From NCBI RefSeq assembly GCF_963666525.1, contig NZ_OY762905.1, forward strand, positions 2,028,001 to 2,092,000: 64,000 bases of DNA, given 5' to 3'. This document shows, piece after piece, positions 56,001 through 63,426 of this stretch (position 1 is its first letter; each line of letters starts with the position of its first letter). The notes under the pieces were generated by a model, which was not told the origin of the DNA, searched no databases, and saw nothing but the letters and a program-made list of their open reading frames with translations. A program made the position numbers and the translations under genes. Origin of the DNA: an uncultured Cohaesibacter sp. Lineage in GTDB: Bacteria > Pseudomonadota > Alphaproteobacteria > Rhizobiales > Cohaesibacteraceae.

Positions 56001-58683
56001 TCATGCCGTTGAACTCGTAATCGGTTGCCCCGTTGCCATGGGTGCCGATGTAACTGTCCGCCCCCAACGTGTAACTTATACTGTCCGTCGTCGTCGCACT
56101 GGCGACCGCAACCCCGTCGATATAGAGCGTGTGGGTGTCGTTGGCGTCATCGAAACTGTAGGCGATATGATGCCAGCCGGTACCCTCGATATACTGGCCC
56201 GACCCCAGAATATTCCAGCCGGAACCGTTATAAATGAGACCGCTGACACCAAAGCCAAAGCCCACCGTATCAACGGACAGAGCCAGACTGTCGCCGAGGC
56301 TAATGACCTGCGCTCCGCCGGTGTCGACGGCCGCAAGGTTGACCCAGGCAGACAGCGTTGCACTGGCGGGCTGATCGAACAGGCCGTCAATGAGCACATG
56401 GTCACCGACGCCGTCCAGACTGAGCACAGTGCCATGATCGGCATCAACCGTTGTTGTGGCATCGCCGACAAAAGTGCCATCCCAGCCAGTCGTGGCGCTG
56501 CCGTTGGCCGCATTGCCCGCATCAAAGGTGTAATCGGCAACAAGATCGGCATGCAGAGCAGTCGTCACGGTGATGTCTGTCACCCCGTTGAAAGTCTCGT
56601 CCGGCGTAAACACCAGTCCATCGAGCGCCGCGTTGATATCGCTTTCCAGCCCCTCCAGAACCATGTGGGCGCTGCTGTCCGTCCCCTCGACAAGAGTGAT
56701 GCCAGTCAATTGCGCCAGCGTCATCTGACCGTCGGCGGCATCAAGGGTCACCCGGATCGCGGCATCGGCCGGACTGTCATCACTGACCGTAATGGCATTG
56801 CCCGTAGCGGTGCTGAAAACCAGCGTGCTCCCCTCATCCACCGACTGCGCGGCGGGCACGGTCTGCAAGGGTTCGCTCTGCCGATCGGTCAGATTGACTG
56901 TGAAGATCTCGTCGTAGCTGTTCGCCGATCCGTCGGTTACCCGAATGGTCACGCTATGGGAAGTGGAGGTCTCATAATCCAACAGCGCGGTATCGGCGAC
57001 CGTTATCTCACCGGTGGCACCATCGATGGCAAAGCGACCTTCCGCATCATCGACAAGGCTGTAGGTGAGGCTGTCTCCGAGGTCGGAATCCACCCCGAAC
57101 ACCGTGCCGACAACACTGCCATTTGCGCTGTTCTCATCGATGCTGAAACTGCCCTGACTGTAGAGGGCGGCAGCCTGTTCGGCCGAGACCGTCTCATTCA
57201 AGACAACGAAATTGTCGATCGCCCCGTCAAAGGCAGCATCCCCCGCAAAGGCGGACTTGCCGATATAGTAATTGTCGCGCGTTCCCGACGTCAGTGCCGT
57301 ACCGGCAAAGGTCGCCGCCTCGACCCCGTTGACATAGAGCGTCATGGCACCCGCATCATCGACGGTTGCCACGAAATGCAGCCACTGGCCATCAGTGATC
57401 GCCCCGACCGCCGTTGCCCGGTTGGTGTAGCTGCCATCCACCTCCATTGTGAAGGTAAGATCGCTGCTCGTCTCGAACCGTCCGACATAGATGTTGCCGA
57501 TGCCGGTGCTGTTAGCCTGACCAAAATCGAAGACACGCTGAAAATAGCCGGTCGAATCGAACCGAACCCAGGCAGAGACAGTCATGGCACCACCGGATTC
57601 ATAGGCTGGCACTTCGGCATAGTCACCACCGGTTAACGCCAAGGCTCCCGAACCATCGGTGCTGACAGTCTGGCCGGGAGAATTGTAGAGGGTCAGATCA
57701 GACCCATGGCCGCTGTCATCCTGCCCCAGATCGCTGCCGACTTCGAAGCCATAGGCACCCTGAACGCTGGCATCGGCTACCCCGGGCAGCGATATCAGAT
57801 CGGAGGGAGTAGCCAGAACGTCGACCCATTGCGATTGCGCCTCGGCAGCGATGGCCACATGGCTTTCAATGGTTCCGGTTGCCACCTCCAGCTCCCAGTC
57901 CCCCCCCAGACTGTCGTGCCCTGTCAGGTCATCAGAGGCGGCGACGTCGGCGCCCGTCAGCATGGACAGTTGCAAGGCGGCCTGCGCACCGACAGCCCCG
58001 GCTCCGAAGTCGCAGCCATAGACAAGAATGTCGGCATCGACGCTGAGGGCTGAGCCAATCGCCTGGAGCGTATCGGCATAGACCCCTTGCATGCTTTCAA
58101 GGGTCAAGGAAGAAGCGCCAAGAGACAGTCGCCCTTCGTCACCGTGGCCAATGAAGTGCAACGCGGATATCCCGCTGCGCCCCGCCAGATAACCGGAGAT
58201 CTGGGCAAGACCATCCTCATGGGCATCAAGCAGCACAACTTCATAGGAAGGATCAAGGTCTGCCAGCAGGGTGGCAGCATCAACGACGGTAGCATCAACG
58301 AAAACAACTTCCTCTCCGGATGCCGAAGAGACATCAATACCCGTAGCCTGCAGACCGCCCACAGCAAGCCCGTCATCAACACCTGTGTCATGGTCAATCA
58401 AGTTAACAGGCTCAACACCATGGGATGCGGCATTGCTAGCGACCGGTGCCACGGCAGACGCCGACCGCGCAAGACTGTCGCTCACAGACAGATGATCGCT
58501 CGTGAGCAGATCGCCATCCGACAAGCCGTCAAAAGCCGTTGCCAGCAACGCGCCATCAAAGGCGATACGCGGCTCCAATTCCCGAAAGGCAAACACCGGT
58601 CCGGACTTTCGTTCGGATCCGTGATGATCCCCCTTTTTCAAACTGGCCTTACTCAAACCCGATCTTTCAACAGTGCTTTTCAT
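50059..58683 (-). CDS. Giant mosaic surface protein: LEPR-XLL-like start, DUF4347, LamG, cadherin-like, beta-propeller, tandem Ig-like repeats
   Basis: About 2,874 residues from the ATG at 58683 (MKSTVERSGLSKAS); an ATG at 58719 is possible. Using numbering from 58719, the order is: ELEPRIAFDGALLA near 45-58 (LEPR-XLL-type motif); DUF4347-like domain about 130-305 (YEVVLLDAHEDG, LHFIGHGDEGRLSLG, ADILVYGCDFGAGAVG); LamG-like about 355-515; cadherin-like about 520-615; second LamG-like about 725-920; six delta-60/propeller repeats about 945-1335 (DGSLDGSFGSGG); DNRLRE-like about 1630-1815; further cadherin-like domains; and four near-identical 93-residue repeats about 2290-2640. Near 2800-2845 a hydrophobic stretch (LSIGTALSAGFVTWVIRSGA) precedes a charged tail. 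No RTX repeats were seen. Likely a very large cell-surface or secreted adhesin. Confidence 0.88.
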   Translation of the reverse strand: MKSTVERSGLSKASLKKGDHHGSERKSGPVFAFRELEPRIAFDGALLATAFDGLSDGDLLTSDHLSVSDSLARSASAVAPVASNAASHGVEPVNLIDHDTGVDDGLAVGGLQATGIDVSSASGEEVVFVDATVVDAATLLADLDPSYEVVLLDAHEDGLAQISGYLAGRSGISALHFIGHGDEGRLSLGASSLTLESMQGVYADTLQAIGSALSVDADILVYGCDFGAGAVGAQAALQLSMLTGADVAASDDLTGHDSLGGDWELEVATGTIESHVAIAAEAQSQWVDVLATPSDLISLPGVADASVQGAYGFEVGSDLGQDDSGHGSDLTLYNSPGQTVSTDGSGALALTGGDYAEVPAYESGGAMTVSAWVRFDSTGYFQRVFDFGQANSTGIGNIYVGRFETSSDLTFTMEVDGSYTNRATAVGAITDGQWLHFVATVDDAGAMTLYVNGVEAATFAGTALTSGTRDNYYIGKSAFAGDAAFDGAIDNFVVLNETVSAEQAAALYSQGSFSIDENSANGSVVGTVFGVDSDLGDSLTYSLVDDAEGRFAIDGATGEITVADTALLDYETSTSHSVTIRVTDGSANSYDEIFTVNLTDRQSEPLQTVPAAQSVDEGSTLVFSTATGNAITVSDDSPADAAIRVTLDAADGQMTLAQLTGITLVEGTDSSAHMVLEGLESDINAALDGLVFTPDETFNGVTDITVTTALHADLVADYTFDAGNAANGSATTGWDGTFVGDATTTVDADHGTVLSLDGVGDHVLIDGLFDQPASATLSAWVNLAAVDTGGAQVISLGDSLALSVDTVGFGFGVSGLIYNGSGWNILGSGQYIEGTGWHHIAYSFDDANDTHTLYIDGVAVASATTTDSISYTLGADSYIGTHGNGATDYEFNGMIDDARVYSRVLSVDEIATLASSKDAVSDAISITVNAVDNAPIFGPGDGYAIVSLADQADEIVDLVILDDGSYITLSAVNTASSGQDIDIGLTKYLSDGTIDTAWGTNGTVITAINSYDETPVSMTLQADGRILVVGAYNNGSSDHGLIVRYNADGSLDGSFGSGGVLGVGAALGDNDYGRSILVQPDGKIVVTGNVYSGGLSAIYVTRHNTDGSLDSSFDTDGLVALNIDAYDEFVTSMVLQPDGKIIIGGYNDTGVSMDFALIRLNSDGSYDTSFDGDGIWTNLNGASDQLSYQIALDGEGRILIAGTTNAAGNTDSFVMRVRTDGSLDTTFGTNGSVTLAVGSQAETISGISVQSDGRILIAGSAYNGTDYDLLVVRLNADGAVDTSFGSAGYVIEDLSGGDDQINALAISDTGSIVAGGRSGDDGFLARFESTGFFDLDFHVTSQLDGTPTYVEGGSAVVLDVDVAVYDVELSGADSFDGATLEIVRNGGSNSEDIFVESGTLGGLTEGGSLTVDAISIGTVTTNSAGLLLLTFNANATNALVNHAMQQIAYSNSSSAPPASVTLNWTFADGNIGAQGSGGNKTASGSTVVAITAVNSAPVNNTPGPQAISVDEILTFSSLSGNAISISDPDAGGSVVEVTLSATDGSISLSGTAGLSFSLGDGVADASMIFQGTTAAINTALDGLTFTPTANYSGIASIAILTDDLGNSGSGGAQVDSDLIEIDVSVAHFQQGIASYAGTLDTFTDSIQPSTQQGVLHYIGVDDDAPLESGLIRFEDMFGSGAGQVPLGSTINEASLWIYVLSTDPLDQVTVHEMLVSWDETSTHDSLTNGVSTDDVEASATALATIDAGESGWVQISGLETLIQSWAYGNSNYGLAFVSANADGWSFASSEYGTIALRPYIAIDYDVPVAPVLTPSGSVPTFTEGGSAVTLDALLTLTDAENSDVTGVSLQISNYVSGQDVLSFIDQGGITGSWDSGTGTLTLSGTANLATYQTALRSITYSNSAEDPDVTTRSIDVIVSDLYAISGATTLTVDIAAVNDIAYNGGSLPSDLSVIEDVSSSLDLSSLDLADLDDRGGIVTLSLATSTGGQLTLAAASGITIGGNGSGSVTVSGTIVDLNSYLDVASNISYLHATQHINGNNADGLTISVDDNGNTGSGSTSALLGMVNVDITAINDTPVDIAPNGFSINDYTDTAGGYSLGTLTTSDPDSGDSFSYTIVGGADAALFSIGGVGLDELLLDDGVLDFDAQSSYQVILRSTDASGSWIEESLTISVVDQNQAPTDIAPNGFSLDEGIDTTGGIQLGTLSAVDNDAGDSFTFALIGGADVGCFSLGGLNGDSLIFDDGILDFETRSSYTVQVQVADSAGGSYVEFLTLTVNDLNDAPTGLPLITGTATEGQTLTADVSGIGDADGLGTFAYQWLRDGVAISGATGSTYVLGDGDVDAAISVRVSYVDGNGTTESLASAATTAVANVNDAPTGLPLIAGTATEGQTLTADVSGIGDVDGLGTFSYQWLRDGVAISGATGSTYVLGDGDVDAAISVRVSYVDGNGTTESLASAATTAVANVNDAPTGLPLIAGTATEGQTLTADVSGIGDVDGLGTFSYQWLRDGVAISGATGSTYVLGDGDVDAAISVRVSYVDGNGTTESLASAATTAVANVNDAPTGLPLIAGTATEGQTLTADVSGIGDADGLGTFSYQWLRDGVAISGATGAQYQLSYGDSGGTLSVVVSYVDGHGTRESLASAGLDVALFARETSVVSFTVVNEALDATTASASIASTATDTVVQPLSGEGHGTIQVADAEVAADIVQVSAESQRADREWLAPDGDLLDAALDRTALPVFKEFKRALQSRVHYERIGFGHVETNLVYEAVDQSLRDLKQQDRIIGASPVELSLSIGTALSAGFVTWVIRSGALMSAFMSTMPVWKGFDPMVILGSTSPIAVARARGAKEDDGELTSAERVFERSPDKKSERMIR
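50795..51850 (-). repeat. Tandem 279-bp repeats within the giant surface-protein gene
   Basis: The coding unit APTGLPLIAGTATEGQ... through ATTAVANVND recurs with a period of exactly 279 bases (93 residues); boundary sequence GCGTCGTTGACATTGG recurs near 51000, 51279 and 51558, with a variant near 51838. The middle copies differ at only a few bases, so they were recently duplicated or homogenised. The copy nearest the C-terminus diverges after GATGAQYQL. Copy number could vary between strains or be misassembled. Confidence 0.92.
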
Positions 58684-58783
58684 CGATCCTTGCCACGTAA
58701 CAGCAATACTCTGCCACATCGGGAAATATTTTAGGTCCAGTTGATTAAGATTTACATATCAGGATGACCGAATATGACGTTGT

Positions 58784-60922
58784 CTAAAAACCACTCTCAC
58801 GGTTGAAGACCCTGAAAAACCTATCTAAAAGCGATATAAGGCTGCTGCGGGGACGCGTCGGCAGATGGACGACCCCGCGCACCACCTGGCGGGGCTGGAA
58901 CGGCAGGTCGGACACATTGAAATCGGCGCGATACTGCGCGACCTGTGGCATCAGGCCGCTACCCTCGCGTTTGCTAACGGCAATCGCTCCGCCATAGACG
59001 GATGCCAGTTCCGCAAGGTCGATAACCTCGCTGTTGACCGCGGCTACCCGCTCCAATTTGACAGGGAAGCTCGCAAGCTGCAGATCATCGGGTACGAAAC
59101 GACCGGAGGCGTCATCATCGAGCCGCACCCGCTCCGCCTCGGCCAGATAGCCCTGCACCACATGTCCCGCGCCCTCGGAGACAATCGCAAGCAGCGCTCC
59201 CTTTTGAACCCAGCGACCGGGATGAAGATCCGGGGCCAGTTGAACTACCGTGCCCGCCGTCCGGGCCCTCAGTGTCATGGTCTGCCTGAGGTTGGAAAGC
59301 CCATCATATTCGGTTTGCAACGAGGCATATTGCTGTTTCAGCACCATTGCCTCATCGAGCCCCCCAGCTCCCGCCCCTGCCCTCAGCAACCGCGTTCGCA
59401 TCGACGCAAGCCGGATGCGGGAATCCTCAATATCGCTCTCGAGCTTGGGCACGTCCAGAGCGATCAGCACATCGCCTTCGACCAGCGCCCCGAACCGCTG
59501 GACGGGAACTGCGGCGATGCGCCCCGCCCGCTCCGCATACACACGGGTAAGATCTGAGCCGACCAGCACAGCAGGCACCGACACCCGCCCCGGCAAAGGC
59601 ACAACAAACAGCATGACAAGCAGGGCAAGAGCCCCGATTGACCATTTGAGCCGCCGCGGCAGTCCGCCAAGACGGATGATGCTTCGCCACTGGCCAAGCT
59701 CACGCGCCACGGGCAAGAGGATCAGAAGGCCGATCTCGACACAGAAAAGCGCGATCCCCAGCAGCTTGAAAGCAAAATGATACACCGCCAGTGCGATTGT
59801 CGTGAACAGCACGAGCCGGTAGACCCAGATGCTGAATGCATAGACGACAAGCCCTGCCCCGAGACGCTGCGGCACGGTTTCCGGCGCGGCCAGATCTGGC
59901 TTGAGCAGCCACTGTCGCACCTTCCATTTGCCAAACGTGAAGGCCCGCGGCTGCAGATTGTCCATCCCCAGCCAGTCCGCCAACAGATAATAGCCATCAA
60001 ATCGCATGAGCGGATTGAGGTTGATGGCAAGACTTGAAACCCATGCAGTCCCTGCCACCATGAACAGGATGGAACGCAGGGCTCCCTCTCCGGCCATCGA
60101 CCACAGGCAGGTTGCCAGCGCCGCAAGCGCCGTTTCCACCACGATGCCGGCTCCGCTGATTGCCATCCGCTGGCGTCGCTGCGCCAGCTTCCAACCGTCG
60201 GACACATCGGTGTACAGCAGTGGCGTCAGCAGCATGAAGGCCACCCCCATCACCGGCACGCGCACCCCGAAGGACACCGCCACAAAGGCGTGCCCCAATT
60301 CGTGCAGGACCTTGAGCAGGACGAGAACCAACAGAAACCCGAACGCCCCTTGCGGTGAAAGAAACACGTTGACCGATGCCGTGAAGGCGTCCCACTGGCG
60401 CAAGATGACATACAGCGCGTAAAGCACCAGGACACCGATGACAGCCAGCATGCTCCGACTCATCAACGGGCGAACGTAGGGCAAGGCGCGTTCCAGCACT
60501 GGCTGAGGGTGAAACAGTGGCACCTTGAAAAACAGATACTGCGACAACAATCGCTTCATCCGGGCCATTGAGGTACGGTCTGCCTCACCGGACAATTGAC
60601 GCCAGACATCCCGTCTGTCGTCATCAAGCAGGTTGCCCTTGCGGACGAAATCCAGCAGCCTGGCGACTTCCGCGTCGTCAATGGTCTCTCCGGTTGCCGC
60701 ACGATAGGCAACGAGGGCATCGCCAAATCCACCGATTTCCAGCCATGTCAACAGAATGCGGTAAGTTGCCTCGTTAATGCGGAAATACCTGTGCTGGACC
60801 GGATCCGAAAGGATCCAGCCAGCAGACCCGTCGACGTCTGACATCGCCGGATGCAACACCAGATCCTGACGCAGCCTTAGACGCATCGTCCGGTCATCGG
60901 GTCTGTTCGCCTCGTCACTCAT
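58784..60922 (-). CDS. M50 metalloprotease-like membrane protein fused to HlyD-like adaptor half
   Basis: About 712 residues from the ATG at 60922, which overlaps the upstream stop as ATGA; an ATG at 60934 also fits. The N-terminal ~120 residues are soluble and PqqD-like (ILSDPVQHRYFRINEATYRI). The membrane part carries the zinc motif LKVLHELGHAFVAVSFGVRV (HELGH near residue 209) and the third-ligand region INLNPLMRFDGYYLLADWLG (near 310), as in site-2-protease/M50 enzymes. After the last membrane helix come lipoyl-like halves (VYAERAGRIAAVPVQRFGAL; RARTAGTVVQLAPDLHPGRW). It probably forms the inner-membrane part of an export or anchoring device for the giant protein encoded next. Catalytic residues appear intact. 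Confidence 0.85.
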   Translation of the reverse strand: MSDEANRPDDRTMRLRLRQDLVLHPAMSDVDGSAGWILSDPVQHRYFRINEATYRILLTWLEIGGFGDALVAYRAATGETIDDAEVARLLDFVRKGNLLDDDRRDVWRQLSGEADRTSMARMKRLLSQYLFFKVPLFHPQPVLERALPYVRPLMSRSMLAVIGVLVLYALYVILRQWDAFTASVNVFLSPQGAFGFLLVLVLLKVLHELGHAFVAVSFGVRVPVMGVAFMLLTPLLYTDVSDGWKLAQRRQRMAISGAGIVVETALAALATCLWSMAGEGALRSILFMVAGTAWVSSLAINLNPLMRFDGYYLLADWLGMDNLQPRAFTFGKWKVRQWLLKPDLAAPETVPQRLGAGLVVYAFSIWVYRLVLFTTIALAVYHFAFKLLGIALFCVEIGLLILLPVARELGQWRSIIRLGGLPRRLKWSIGALALLVMLFVVPLPGRVSVPAVLVGSDLTRVYAERAGRIAAVPVQRFGALVEGDVLIALDVPKLESDIEDSRIRLASMRTRLLRAGAGAGGLDEAMVLKQQYASLQTEYDGLSNLRQTMTLRARTAGTVVQLAPDLHPGRWVQKGALLAIVSEGAGHVVQGYLAEAERVRLDDDASGRFVPDDLQLASFPVKLERVAAVNSEVIDLAELASVYGGAIAVSKREGSGLMPQVAQYRADFNVSDLPFQPRQVVRGVVHLPTRPRSSLISLLDRFFRVFNRESGF

Positions 60923-62334
60923 AGACCGATCCATTGCCTGAGCGCCGTCAGCGGGCGCCGGAACAGATACATGCCGAGCACAGTGCGCGCCCCATAGATC
61001 TGAGCGGTGCCGCGCACGCCGAGCCGCGGCGTGGGCGCAGTCGGATCAGCGAAGGCAGCGACGACCCGGAAGGACAGCTGACTGGCGCTGTCCGGTAAGG
61101 CCTGATAGTCGGCAAACAGGATTTTCGCCTCGCGGCTGGCAAGCGGGTCACTGTCGAGAAAGGCCTTCACCCGCGCCCCCGGCTTCAGCACCAGCGCATC
61201 CCGGACCGGGACCCGTACCACGAGCTCGGTCTCGCCCGGGTCGGCGATCTGCATGATCCGCTCACCCGTCACCACCGGCTTTCCGATGAGCGCCTGCTTG
61301 TCGGAAAGCACGACAACGCCGTCACGCTCGGCCCGAACGGATGAGCGCTCAAACAGATCTTCGGCATAGCGCAACTCGGCCCGCTTGAGGTCGAGATTGG
61401 CCATCGCGGTGCTCAATTCCTTGCGTCCCTCGTCATCGGAAAAGGCCAACTGGTTGGATTTCTTCAACCGGGCTTCAGCCACCTGCACTTCTTGCCGCGC
61501 CAGTTGCACCCGATTTTGCAGCTCAACGCCGCCCATCCTCACCAGCGGGGTGCCCTCTGTCACCTTGTCACCAGGATTGACCAGCACGTCCTCAATGACG
61601 CCATCGATCGGCGCCGCAACGACAAACGGTTTGTGGGCACTGATCTCCATGGGCGCCAGAACGCTCATGCGCACAGGGATCGCCAGGATCAGCAGGGCCG
61701 CCCCGATCCCCAGCGCGGCCAGTCGGCTGCGTTTGCCCGCAAGCCAGCCAAGCCGCAGCGATACTCCAGCCTTCAGCAGCAGGGCGTCCATCGCATGGGC
61801 ATAGCAATCGCCGAGGCGCCTGGCCAATGTCACCTGTGCCTCGTCCCACGCATGCTCCCCGGCCAGTAGGAAGCCACCGAGAAGGCGCCCTTCCAACGTC
61901 ACAAGAGGCTGCCACAACAGCTGCGGGAACGGATGCCCCGCCAGTTCGTGCACCGAGGTTTCTTCTAGCTGGTCGGGGGCCAGAGCGCCGACCAGCCGTT
62001 CCAGCTGCTGAATGAGCGCGGCATTCCGATCAAGTCTGGGCAATCCCGAGATCGCCGACATCCGCATGCTGCCCCGTTTGCGGAAGACAAAGATCTGTCG
62101 CGCACCGGTGAGCCTGCGCGTTTCATTGGCAATTAGAAAGGAAAGATCCTGCAGGCGAGAGACCCGGCGCGCTTCGGCCTCTAGGCCCAGCAATGCCTCC
62201 AGAAAGGCCGCATGCTCATCCATGACGAGGGCCGCAGCCGTATTTTGGGCATCGGCATCCGGCCTGACGCTTGTCTCCGGCCGGTGCAACCGATCCGTAG
62301 ATCTTCTGGACGAAAGAGGGCGCATCGACATCAT
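60919..62334 (-). CDS. GAF-like domain fused to HlyD-family adaptor
   Basis: About 471 residues from the ATG at 62334, just after the upstream stop; longer forms are possible. Residues about 40-195 look like a cytoplasmic GAF domain (LSFLIANETRRLTGARQIFV, LLGGFLLAGEHAWDEAQVTL). One membrane helix follows (LAALGIGAALLILAIPVRMS, about 210-230). Then comes a periplasmic HlyD-like adaptor with VVAAPIDGVIEDVLVNPGDK, a coiled coil (RQEVQVAEARLKKSNQLAFS) and VRAERDGVVVLSDKQALIGK. A cytoplasmic sensor joined to an export adaptor is unusual. It is coupled to the M50 gene by ATGA. Confidence 0.82.
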   Translation of the reverse strand: MMSMRPLSSRRSTDRLHRPETSVRPDADAQNTAAALVMDEHAAFLEALLGLEAEARRVSRLQDLSFLIANETRRLTGARQIFVFRKRGSMRMSAISGLPRLDRNAALIQQLERLVGALAPDQLEETSVHELAGHPFPQLLWQPLVTLEGRLLGGFLLAGEHAWDEAQVTLARRLGDCYAHAMDALLLKAGVSLRLGWLAGKRSRLAALGIGAALLILAIPVRMSVLAPMEISAHKPFVVAAPIDGVIEDVLVNPGDKVTEGTPLVRMGGVELQNRVQLARQEVQVAEARLKKSNQLAFSDDEGRKELSTAMANLDLKRAELRYAEDLFERSSVRAERDGVVVLSDKQALIGKPVVTGERIMQIADPGETELVVRVPVRDALVLKPGARVKAFLDSDPLASREAKILFADYQALPDSASQLSFRVVAAFADPTAPTPRLGVRGTAQIYGARTVLGMYLFRRPLTALRQWIGL

Positions 62335-62338
62335 CCCC

Positions 62339-63130
62339 CTACTCGAAACTGGCCGTCCCACTCATGCCCGGCAGGACATCGGATGGTTCGGCGGCAAAGG
62401 CGGCGTAGAGCTTGACCGTCTGGGAAACGGAATCGACCGTTGCCCCGATCTGCGTGACACGCGCCGGATAGTGCTTCTGCGTTTCGTCGACGAAAAAGTC
62501 GAACCCGACCCCTGCCTTCACCCATGTCAGCCACATCGAAGGGACGATCAGCTCCAGACTCGGAGCCTCTCTGGAGACGATCGAGATCAAGGGCTTGCCG
62601 GGATTGGCGATTTCGTGTTCCTGCACAGAAAGCTGGGAAACCACCCCATCATAAGGGGCATGGATTTCACAGAAGCGGAGACGCGCAACAGCCGATTTGC
62701 GATCAGCGCCAGCCCGGTCCGCTCGGGCCTGGGCGATATCGACCTTGTATTGGCTACCCGCATCCTGTCGGTAGAGATAGGTCGCACTCTTGAGAGCCAG
62801 TTCCATTTCCCGCATGTAGGCTTCAGCCGCTTCGACTTCTGCAATCTGACGGCGGCAATCCAGACGGATCAACACGTCGCCCTTCGAAAAACGGTCGCCC
62901 TCGATGCGGGGGGTTTCAATGACCCGGGCCATCATTTCCGACGATATGGCAGCATGATTGGCCGCCCGAATAACGCCACGAACCGGCAACTGGCGATCTG
63001 TCTGGCTTCCTTCAGATGCCAGCGGCGCCTGGGCGAGTGCCGCAGAAAGGCACAACACCAGCATGGTCAGAAAACCGGTCAGCCTGACCGAAAGTTTGCC
63101 AAGGCATGCTCTCATTTGCAGAAACGCCAC
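62339..63130 (-). CDS. Periplasmic HlyD/RND-type adaptor protein
   Basis: 263 residues with an N-terminal signal sequence or anchor (LTGFLTMLVLCLSAALAQAP). The short adaptor fold contains a lipoyl half VIETPRIEGDRFSKGDVLIR-LDCRRQ, a helical hairpin with ADRAGADRKSAVARLRFCEI, the second half HAPYDGVVSQLSVQEHEIAN, and a beta-barrel. First gene of the five-gene minus-strand cluster; it ends 5 bases before the next start. With the next two genes it would give three adaptor-like proteins in a row but no ATPase and no outer-membrane channel. Confidence 0.88.
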   Translation of the reverse strand: MAFLQMRACLGKLSVRLTGFLTMLVLCLSAALAQAPLASEGSQTDRQLPVRGVIRAANHAAISSEMMARVIETPRIEGDRFSKGDVLIRLDCRRQIAEVEAAEAYMREMELALKSATYLYRQDAGSQYKVDIAQARADRAGADRKSAVARLRFCEIHAPYDGVVSQLSVQEHEIANPGKPLISIVSREAPSLELIVPSMWLTWVKAGVGFDFFVDETQKHYPARVTQIGATVDSVSQTVKLYAAFAAEPSDVLPGMSGTASFE

Positions 63131-63183
63131 CGTCTTTACTCACTTCATCAACTTGAAACCTGTCAAGTGTGAAAGGCCAAACA

Positions 63184-63212
63184 CCCGCCTAGGCGGGATG
63201 CGGCTATAGCCG
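63184..63212. promoter_or_regulatory. Two adjacent perfect palindromes upstream of the export operon
   Basis: CCCGCCTAGGCGGG (63184-63197) and CGGCTATAGCCG (63201-63212) are perfect palindromes 3 bases apart, 54 bases upstream of the first start codon (63130). A TTGACA-like hexamer on the minus strand lies between them and the gene (near 63160). They could be operator sites or RNA hairpins in the leader. Function unknown. Confidence 0.45.
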
Positions 63213-63323
63213 GGTTCTCACTTGATTAACCATATTCATATATCTGAAACAAACTTTAAAAATTGGATAAACGAAGCAGTAAATTCGCCCTTCTGCGACG
63301 AAAAGATCTCAAGATTTTCCCCA

Positions 63324-63362
63324 AAACAAAAGCCCCCTTGCGAACACAAGGGGGCTTTCCAG
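63324..63362 (-). terminator. Rho-independent terminator of pta
   Basis: AAAGCCCCCTTG-CGAACA-CAAGGGGGCTTT (63329-63358) is a perfect 12-base stem. On the minus strand it is followed by a T-rich tail (TTGTTTT), so it ends the pta transcript 65-70 bases after its stop and separates it from the export operon. Confidence 0.9.
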
Positions 63363-63426
63363 ATTGGTCAGACTGCAACTGCAACGACAGCTTGCAACAA
63401 CAGCCAAAGCGTTATGCCTTGAGGCA

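Noticed and set aside
52579-57636. Long plus-strand frames opposite the giant surface-protein gene (518 and 753 residues)
   Set aside because: They mirror the repeated codons of the minus-strand gene and have no recognisable domain.
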